Positions 21,612 to 27,013 of a stretch of DNA of 27,013 bases are shown in pieces (the first letter of the stretch is position 1; each line of letters starts with the position of its first letter). Source of the stretch: UBA2428 sp002343545. GTDB lineage: Bacteria > Bdellovibrionota > UBA2428. The notes under the pieces are model-generated. The model did not search any database and was not told where the DNA came from. It was given only the letters and a program-made list of their open reading frames with translations. The translations under genes were made by a program, and so were the position numbers. Location of the stretch: contig CALFZE010000024.1 of NCBI GenBank assembly GCA_937952285.1, forward strand, positions 1 to 27,013. Direction: 5' to 3'.

Positions 21612-22358
21612 TCAGGAGACTTTTCGACGCGCTACCACGGCAAAACTATCGTTTCGGTCCGGTACCGTTTCATGCGTTTCCCGGATCTCGAAGCCCGCGT
21701 GCTCGAGAAGCTCGACCATCTGCTCGGGACCCCACACGTGGTAGTGGATCGAGCCGGTCGAGAGCATCGCCTCGGGCGCGAGATCGGCGTATTGGGGCGC
21801 GAGACCCGGACCCACGACGCGTTCCAACCACTCCGGGAGGTGAGTGGGATCGGCGTCGTCCACCCCCGCGCGCTCGTCTTCGATCACGTGCGCGAGCGTC
21901 GTGCGTTCGCGATTCCGGTCGAAGCAACGCGCCGGGTGCGGGAGGAAAAGCAGGAGCGCGCCGCCCGGCTCCAGCACGCGATGCCATTCGCGGAGCGCGC
22001 GGAGGGGATTCGCGATGTGCTCGAGGACGTGTTCGGAGAGCACGAAGGCGAGCGAGCCCGATTCGAAAGGAAGCTTCCAGGCGTCGGCGCGCAGGCGGGC
22101 GAGCGAAGTTTGGCCGGCGTGCCCGGCGTGGGCGTCGCTCAGGTAAGTACGGCCGAGGGGCGCGATGCTCTGCGAACCGACGCCGACCTCGACGCCGCGG
22201 CCGCGCGGGGCGTGGCGCGCAATGAGCGCGCGCGAGAAGGGCCGGCGGATCGTGTAGCGGAAGCTTTTGTAGATCGCCTTGAGCCCGTAACGGCGGAAAT
22301 GCGTGCGGAAAAGCTCCCAGGCCGGCCAGCGCGGGAAGTCGTAAGCCGGCCCCTTCAA
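21612..22358 (-). CDS. Class I SAM-dependent methyltransferase (Methyltransf_11 type)
   Basis: Product of 248 aa. Motif I is GVEVGVGSQSIAPLG (55-69), where the Glu/Gly loop binds AdoMet. The segment ADAWKLPFESGSLAFVLSEH (91-110) with VLEHIANP (111-118) is the SEHVLEH-type motif of small-molecule methyltransferases, and RVLEPGGALLLFLP (127-140) follows. After that comes a variable, charged cap (145-200). The start is TTG 22358 with GAGG seven bases upstream; this GAGG overlaps the oppC stop codon, so the gene is coupled to oppC. It lies between oppC and oppA, an odd place for a methyltransferase, and may act on the imported compound, a lipid or a quinone. The substrate is unknown. Confidence 0.85.
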   Translation of the reverse strand: MKGPAYDFPRWPAWELFRTHFRRYGLKAIYKSFRYTIRRPFSRALIARHAPRGRGVEVGVGSQSIAPLGRTYLSDAHAGHAGQTSLARLRADAWKLPFESGSLAFVLSEHVLEHIANPLRALREWHRVLEPGGALLLFLPHPARCFDRNRERTTLAHVIEDERAGVDDADPTHLPEWLERVVGPGLAPQYADLAPEAMLSTGSIHYHVWGPEQMVELLEHAGFEIRETHETVPDRNDSFAVVARRKVS

Positions 22359-22367
22359 GCGAAGACC

Positions 22368-23192
22368 TCAGCGTCCGCGCAAGAAGGGATCCAGACGGTC
22401 GCGAAGGGCATCCCCGATGACGTTAAACGAAAGCATCGTCAGGAAAATGAGGATGCCGGGAAAAATCGTGAGGTGCGGATAGATGCGAAGGCTGCGCCAA
22501 CCTTCCTCGGCCAAAATGCCCCAGCTCGGGAAGGGCGGCGGGATGCCCACGCCGAGGAAGCTCAGGAAGGCTTCGGCCAGGATGTTCGTCGGGATCTGGT
22601 AGCTAAGCTCGACGATGAGCGGGGCCACGCAATTCGGCAAGATGTGGCGCAGCACGATGCGCGGCGCGGAGAGCCCGAGCGCGGAGGCGGCCTCGACGAA
22701 GGGGCGGTGCTTGTACGAGGCGACTTGGGCGCGCATGAGTCGCGCCGTGCCCAGCCAACCCGTGGCGACCATCGCGATGAGGATGCCCGTCATGTTGCGG
22801 CCGAAGACGAGCATGACGAGGATGAGCACGATGAGCGAAGGCAGCGTGTAGAGGATGTCGATGAAGCGCATGAGCGCCTTGTCGATCCAGCCGCCCGCGT
22901 AACCGGCGATCGTGCCGAGCACCGTGCCCACGAGCACGGAGACGCTCGCCGTGACGAGCGCGATCATCATGCTGACGCGGGATCCGTAGAGAAGACGGCT
23001 CAGCAGATCGCGTCCGAGCGCGTCGGTGCCGAACCAGTGCTGCGCCGAGGGCGGGGCGTAGGTTTTGCCCACGTCCTGGAGGTCGAAGCCGTAGGGGGCG
23101 AGCCAAGGCGCGAGCAGCGCGAGGAGCAGGATCAACCCCACGTAGGCGACGGCCAGTCGAACGGGAACGGAAAAACTCTTGAGCGAGTTCAC
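22368..23192 (-). CDS. oppC: Oligopeptide ABC transporter permease (OppC/DppC type)
   Basis: Inner-membrane half-channel for peptides. Of 274 aa, TM1 is about 12-33, then HWFGTDALGRDLLSRLLYG (52-70), the standard OppC N-terminal signature, and five more helices. The EAA loop reads EAASALGLSAPRIVLRHILP (about 166-185), and FLSFLGVGIPPPFPSWG (about 211-227) is the typical DppC motif. GTG 23192 shares a GTGA overlap with the oppB stop, so the two are coupled. The downstream methyltransferase start is ten bases away. Confidence 0.95.
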   Translation of the reverse strand: MNSLKSFSVPVRLAVAYVGLILLLALLAPWLAPYGFDLQDVGKTYAPPSAQHWFGTDALGRDLLSRLLYGSRVSMMIALVTASVSVLVGTVLGTIAGYAGGWIDKALMRFIDILYTLPSLIVLILVMLVFGRNMTGILIAMVATGWLGTARLMRAQVASYKHRPFVEAASALGLSAPRIVLRHILPNCVAPLIVELSYQIPTNILAEAFLSFLGVGIPPPFPSWGILAEEGWRSLRIYPHLTIFPGILIFLTMLSFNVIGDALRDRLDPFLRGR

Positions 23193-24115
23193 GCCTTCAC
23201 CGTTTCCTTCATGCGCGGATCGATGACGCCGTAGAGCAAGTCGACGGTCATGTTCGCGGCGACGAGGAAAGTCGCGTAGAGGAGCGTGACGCCCATGATG
23301 AGCGGGTAGTCTCGGTTCGTGACGCCCTGGATGAAGTGGTTCGCGAGGCCCGGGATCGAGAAAACGTATTCGATGATGAAGGAACCCGTCAGCACCGTCG
23401 CCGTCATGGGGCCGAGCACGGTCAGCACGGGAATGAAGGCGTTGCGGAGGACGTGCACGTAGAGGACCGTGCGCGGGGGCAGGCCCTTCGAGCGCGCCGT
23501 GCGGACGTAATCGAGGTGAAGGACCTCGAGCACGGAAGAGCGGGTCAGGCGCGCGAGGATGGCGGCGGGGCGCAGGCCCAGGACGATCGCGGGCATGATC
23601 CGGTGCTCGGGCCCGTCCCAGAGCGCGGCGGGCAGGATGCCGAGGTAGCGCGCGAAGACGAGGATCGCGAGCGCGGCGACGAGGAAGCTCGGCAGCGAAA
23701 TCCCGCTGATCGCCACGATCATCGCCGTGAAGTCGGGCCAGCGGCCGCGGTGGATCGCGGCCGTCACGCCCAGGGTCACGCCCACGAGCACGGAAAGCGT
23801 GATCGCGTAGAAGCCGAGCTCGAGCGAGACGGGCAGGCTTTGGGCGATGATCTCGCCGACGCTCCGGCCGATCTGCTTGATCGAGGGCCCGAAATCCCCG
23901 TTCAGGACGAGATTTTGGATGTAGCCGAAGTACTGTTCGTACCAGGGCAAATTGAGTCGGAACTTGGCTTCGAGCTGGGCGATGATCTCGGGGGGGAGGG
24001 CTTTGTCGCCGTCGAAGGGGCCACCCGGGACGAGTTTCATCAGCACGAAGGTCAGGAACGAGACGGCCAGCAACGTCAGCAGGCCGGAGAGAAGGCTCTT
24101 GAACAGGCGAATCAT
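23189..24115 (-). CDS. oppB: Oligopeptide ABC transporter permease (OppB/DppB type)
   Basis: Partner of OppC in the peptide channel. Of 308 aa, six TM helices with the family pattern: TM1 about 10-28 followed by LVPGGPFDGDKALPPE (28-43), the EAA-type loop DYVRTARSKGLPPRTVLYVHVLRN (about 203-226), and TGSFIIEYVFSIPGLA (about 246-261) near the C-terminus. The ATG has no clear Shine-Dalgarno and follows the upstream lipoprotein stop by four bases, so re-initiation by coupled ribosomes is likely. No OppD or OppF ATPase gene lies in the operon. Confidence 0.95.
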   Translation of the reverse strand: MIRLFKSLLSGLLTLLAVSFLTFVLMKLVPGGPFDGDKALPPEIIAQLEAKFRLNLPWYEQYFGYIQNLVLNGDFGPSIKQIGRSVGEIIAQSLPVSLELGFYAITLSVLVGVTLGVTAAIHRGRWPDFTAMIVAISGISLPSFLVAALAILVFARYLGILPAALWDGPEHRIMPAIVLGLRPAAILARLTRSSVLEVLHLDYVRTARSKGLPPRTVLYVHVLRNAFIPVLTVLGPMTATVLTGSFIIEYVFSIPGLANHFIQGVTNRDYPLIMGVTLLYATFLVAANMTVDLLYGVIDPRMKETVKA

Positions 24116-24119
24116 CGAG

Positions 24120-25151
24120 TTACTTAGCTAAACTTCGAATTTGCGCCGGACTCAAGCCCTCCTCGAGGCTTCGGATCGGAAAGGCCCCCGTCGAAGGGAC
24201 GAAAAACGGCAGGGGCAGGCGGCTCAGCACGAGTTCGTCCCCGTCGCGACGGTTGAGCGTGTGGGGAGCCCACACGAGACGGCAGTTGGCCGTGCGCGTG
24301 CGCGGGCCGCGCGGGCTCTGGCCCCGCACGAGCTGGCGGGCGTGCAGCCACTGCCCGACGTAACGGCAGGCTTCGGCGTAGAGCCCCGTTTCGGAGCTTT
24401 GGATCTGCAGGAAGGGGAGCGTCGCAGCCCGCGCGTTCTCCGAGCCTCCCCGCCCCAAAAGGGGGGCCCGGGAGCGGTCGAGGAAGAGGGGAAGGTCGAC
24501 GGCTTCGGCGCTCGACTCGAGCAGGCGGCCCAGGAGCCCCCAGCTTTCGGGATCGTTGCCTTCGATCGTGAGGACGACGGCGAAGGAGCCGGTCGTTCCC
24601 CCTTGTTTGAGCCATTGGCGCGCGCTCGGCACGGCGAGCGAGGTCGCTTCGCCGGCTTCGACGAAGCGGATCGTCGGCAGGTCCGTCGCGATCGGGGTGA
24701 GGGTGCGCGACGGCGCGCTCCGGTAAAGGGAGCTGCCGTCGCTCAGACGGAGCTGGTCGAAGACGCTCGGGTAAGTCGTCGCGCCGCTCGAGCAGGTTCG
24801 ACGCGGGATCCGAAGGCTGCCTTTGTGGCACTCCAGGGCGGGGAAGAGCGCGGAATCTTGCGCGGCCAGAAAGCTTTCGCAGGGCTCCGGCGGCGTGACG
24901 AGAATGGCCCCCTCGGGCCCCGGGACGCATTGCCAGGCGAGGTTCGGGATCGAGGAGAGGCGCCGTCGGGTGAGCTCGAGTCGCCATTCCCAGAGCGGAT
25001 CCTTCGGATCGTCCGTCGGCACGGGCAGGCGCAGCTCCGCGAGGGGCGCGGGGGGCGGGGGCGGCGAGTTTTCCTTCGCGTTCTCGGTTTTTTCGGATCG
25101 GCAAGCCGCGAGACCGAGGCCCACGCAAAGGGCGAATCCGAGGCGGATCAG
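24120..25151 (-). CDS. Putative lipoprotein between ftsB-like and oppB, unknown; start uncertain
   Basis: Product of about 343 aa. A lipoprotein signal (RLGFALCVGLGLAAC, Cys17 counting from the CTG) is followed by a Pro-rich linker (PPPPPAP) and a domain with several Cys, one pair near residues 114-122 in this numbering and CSSG later. No family recognised. The open frame extends upstream through the FtsB-like gene without a good start: there is no ATG, and the first GTG after the Arg would cut the signal to eight residues. The best fit is CTG 25151, whose CTGA overlaps the stop of the FtsB-like gene exactly as ATGA and GTGA overlaps do. A CTG start is rare, so a sequence error or a non-standard start must be checked. 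It sits 4 bp before oppB. Confidence 0.65.
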   Translation of the reverse strand: MIRLGFALCVGLGLAACRSEKTENAKENSPPPPPAPLAELRLPVPTDDPKDPLWEWRLELTRRRLSSIPNLAWQCVPGPEGAILVTPPEPCESFLAAQDSALFPALECHKGSLRIPRRTCSSGATTYPSVFDQLRLSDGSSLYRSAPSRTLTPIATDLPTIRFVEAGEATSLAVPSARQWLKQGGTTGSFAVVLTIEGNDPESWGLLGRLLESSAEAVDLPLFLDRSRAPLLGRGGSENARAATLPFLQIQSSETGLYAEACRYVGQWLHARQLVRGQSPRGPRTRTANCRLVWAPHTLNRRDGDELVLSRLPLPFFVPSTGAFPIRSLEEGLSPAQIRSLAK

Positions 25152-25450
25152 CGGGCTTCGCCCGGGGGCGCCGCTTGCGGGATCTCGAGGCTCAGTTCGC
25201 CGGGCTTCAGCCAACCCAGGACATCCCGGATGTGGCGCTCCTGTTCGACGCGCGATTCCCGGAAGGAACGGATCTCCCGCTCCAAACGCTGCGCTTCGCT
25301 CGCGAGGTCGGTCTCGATGACGGAAGTCCGGTTGCGTTCCTGTTCGAGCAGAACCCACCGGATGAGCCCGTTCGGCCCGAAGAGATTGATCGACGCGAGG
25401 CCGATCGCCGTGAAGAGGTAGAGGCGCCACGTCCACCGTGCTGGATCCAT
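25148..25450 (-). CDS. ftsB: FtsB/DivIC-like septum formation initiator
   Basis: FtsB joins FtsL and FtsQ in the divisome and helps activate septal peptidoglycan synthesis. Product of 100 aa: a short cytoplasmic N-terminus, one TM helix (about 10-28), then a coiled coil (about 30-80) with charged heptads, as in other FtsB proteins (usual length about 100). A segment near the end, RDVLGWLKPGELSL, resembles the region after the coiled coil in FtsB homologues that read ...YYRKPGE.... Its ATG is 7 bp after the pyruvate kinase stop and its stop overlaps the next lipoprotein. The assignment rests on architecture and that short motif; other short coiled-coil membrane proteins are possible. Confidence 0.75.
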   Translation of the reverse strand: MDPARWTWRLYLFTAIGLASINLFGPNGLIRWVLLEQERNRTSVIETDLASEAQRLEREIRSFRESRVEQERHIRDVLGWLKPGELSLEIPQAAPPGEAR

Positions 25451-25457
25451 GCCCCGA

Positions 25458-26963
25458 TTATCCCCGACTTTGCGGCCGGGGAGGCGGGTACTTTTTGACG
25501 ACGATGGTGTTTGTGGTGCCGACCTGGGCCGTCGTCGGGATGCCGGCCGAAAGGACGGCGTACTCGTCGCGGGAAATGAGGCCCAGGCGTCCGAGCTCCT
25601 CCATGAGCTCGTCGAAGATCGTGTAGTCCTGAAGCTGGACTTCCTTCCAAGGGATGACGCTCACGCCCCAAACGAGGCCGAGCTGGGTGCGCACCTTGGG
25701 ATTCTCCGCGAAGGCGTAGATAGGGTGCCGCGGACGGTACTTCGCGAGTTGGCGCGCGGCCTGCCCCGAGCGGGTCAAGCACGCCAGGCAGCGGGCCCGC
25801 AGGCTCCGCGCGATGGTCGTGGCGGCGGCCTCGATGGCTTCCGAGACGGGAAGGATGGCGGGGGAGCTCTCTTGGCGGAGGCTCGGGCCCGACAGGAGGA
25901 GCTTTTCGGCACCTTCGATGATCTTGGCCATGGTCAGCACGGACTCGAAGGGATAGCGGCCCGAAGCCGTCTCGTTCGAGAGCATGAGGGCGTCGGATCC
26001 GTCGAGCACGGCGTTCGCGACGTCGCTCGCCTCGGCGCGCGAGGGCGTCGGGTTCTCGACCATGCTCATGAGCATCTGCGTGGCCGTGATGACGGGTTTA
26101 CCGGCCTTGCGGCAACGCGCGATGAGGTCCTTCTGCACGATGGGAACGTTCTCGTTGCCGATCTCGACGCCCAGGTCTCCGCGCGCGACCATGACGGCGT
26201 CGACGTATTGGAGGATCTCGTCGAAGTTCTCGATGGCTTCGGCCATCTCGATTTTGGCGACGATGTGCAGGCCGCCCTTCTTCTGGTCGAGGAAGGTGCG
26301 CAGGTGCCGAATCTCGCGCGCCGTGCGCACGAAGCTCAGCGCGAGGAAGTCGACGTCTTGCTTGATGGCGAAGAGGATGTCTTCCCAGTCTTTCTCGGTG
26401 ATGCCGAGCGTGGAGAGGCGCGCGCCGGGCATGTTCACGCCCTTGTTCTCGCCGAGGTAGCGGCCCACGAGCACGCTCGCCTCGAGCAGGTTCGAGTCCG
26501 GGCGGGTCTCGGTGACCTGCATGCGAATGAGGCCGTCCTCGATGAGCAGGCTATCGCCCGCGCGCAGGTCGAGCGCGAGGCGGGGGTAGGAAATCGTGAG
26601 GGGGGATTCCGGCGTGCCGTGGCCCGGCCGGATGTCGCCGATCTCGACGCCCCGGAACCAAAGACGCTGCCCCGTGGAGAGGGGCAAAAGGGCCTTGCCC
26701 TCGATGAGCTCCGGCGCCGCGAAGCGACCCGTGCGGATCTTGGGACCTTGAAGGTCGCCGAGGATCGCCACGGGGATGCCCAGCTTGTGCGAAGCCTCGC
26801 GGATCCACGTCACGAGCTGGGCGTGCGATTCGTGGGTACCGTGCGAGAAGTTGATCCGCGCGACGTCCATGCCCGATTCGATGAGTTTCGTGACGGACTC
26901 GAGCGAGGCCACCGACGGACCGAGGGTACAGACGATCTTGGAGCGGCGGGTCGGCGAGCGCAT
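25458..26963 (-). CDS. pyk: Pyruvate kinase
   Basis: Last step of glycolysis: phosphoenolpyruvate plus ADP to pyruvate plus ATP. Of 501 aa, active-site motifs include KIVCTLGPS (9-17), ARINFSHG (35-42), GDLQGPKIR (69-77), IVAKIEMAEAIEN (234-246, with Lys237 and Mg ligand Glu239), VARGDLGVEI (259-268) and a QMLMSMVENPTPSRAEASD block (about 296-314) with ETASGRYP. The B domain is present (about 77-175) and the C-terminal regulatory domain fits the family (usual length 470-500). The ATG at 26963 has no Shine-Dalgarno; a -10/-35 pair just upstream would give a leaderless message. It heads the nine-gene run, with ftsB seven bases after its stop. Confidence 0.96.
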   Translation of the reverse strand: MRSPTRRSKIVCTLGPSVASLESVTKLIESGMDVARINFSHGTHESHAQLVTWIREASHKLGIPVAILGDLQGPKIRTGRFAAPELIEGKALLPLSTGQRLWFRGVEIGDIRPGHGTPESPLTISYPRLALDLRAGDSLLIEDGLIRMQVTETRPDSNLLEASVLVGRYLGENKGVNMPGARLSTLGITEKDWEDILFAIKQDVDFLALSFVRTAREIRHLRTFLDQKKGGLHIVAKIEMAEAIENFDEILQYVDAVMVARGDLGVEIGNENVPIVQKDLIARCRKAGKPVITATQMLMSMVENPTPSRAEASDVANAVLDGSDALMLSNETASGRYPFESVLTMAKIIEGAEKLLLSGPSLRQESSPAILPVSEAIEAAATTIARSLRARCLACLTRSGQAARQLAKYRPRHPIYAFAENPKVRTQLGLVWGVSVIPWKEVQLQDYTIFDELMEELGRLGLISRDEYAVLSAGIPTTAQVGTTNTIVVKKYPPPRPQSRG

Positions 26964-26969
26964 GGCTCG

Positions 26970-26998
26970 ACAATAAAAGGATGCGGGGCCCGCGTAAA
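26970..26998 (-). promoter_or_regulatory. Candidate promoter for pyk and the operon, leaderless
   Basis: On the minus strand TTTACG (26993-26998, 4/6 match to -35), a 17-bp spacer and TATTGT (26970-26975, 4/6 match to -10). Transcription would begin at about the A of the pyk ATG, which agrees with the absence of a Shine-Dalgarno. The match is moderate and other promoters further upstream of the window cannot be excluded. Confidence 0.4.
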
Positions 26999-27013
26999 GG
27001 CTTGGGCTGGGAC

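Noticed and set aside
24141..25421. Plus-strand open frame opposite the lipoprotein gene
   Set aside because: The minus frame has a lipoprotein signal, Cys pattern and tight operon spacing; the plus frame shows none of this.

Overview
The window is a gene-dense stretch of chromosome (26 protein genes called) from a Gram-negative bacterium with high GC, roughly 60-65% by eye. It encodes outer-membrane proteins (TolC type, beta-barrel), lipoproteins, a periplasmic murein transglycosylase and a MlaC-like lipid carrier, so a two-membrane envelope is certain. The mix of genes fits Bdellovibrionota or another deltaproteobacterium-like lineage, but that is an inference with low confidence. No tRNA, rRNA, CRISPR array, insertion sequence or phage gene was recognised. 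All calls come from reading the sequence; no database search was run.

Layout. 1-2551 (+): a subtilisin-type protease cut by the window edge, a small HAMP membrane protein and an unknown protein. 2535-4307 (-): a MltD-like lytic transglycosylase lipoprotein, coupled to a small unknown protein. 4474-5926 (+): a two-gene operon of exported proteins (DUF6607-like plus a His-rich N-terminus) behind a clear candidate Fur box. 6008-7851 (-): two small exported coiled-coil proteins and a delta-9 type fatty-acid desaturase. 7934-11958 (-): core information genes, namely an RluA-family pseudouridine synthase, rpsF, rplI and dnaB. The usual rpsR is missing from between rpsF and rplI.

12036-14657 (+): a YciO/Sua5-type protein, a CTP-dependent polyprenol/diacylglycerol kinase-like membrane protein, a beta-barrel protein and an orphan MlaC-like protein. 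14664-14787: a 124-bp element with near-perfect 20-bp terminal inverted repeats between convergent genes. 14784-15560 (-): a ZIP metal transporter. 15641-17855 (+): two lipoproteins, the second with a low-GC 5' end.

17905-26963 (-): nine tightly packed co-directional genes. In transcription order these are pyruvate kinase, an FtsB-like septum protein, a lipoprotein, oppB and oppC permeases, a methyltransferase, oppA, a C-terminally anchored exported protein and a TolC-family protein. The gaps are 0-14 bp, so this looks like one long transcription unit joining glycolysis, division and peptide transport. No OppD/OppF ATPase is present.

The points most worth a second look are the Fur-box operon, the 124-bp inverted-repeat element, the missing rpsR with two hairpins in its place, the nine-gene operon, a palindrome upstream of the desaturase that overlaps the dnaB terminator, and several genes whose -10 boxes lie so close to the start codon that their mRNAs may be leaderless.
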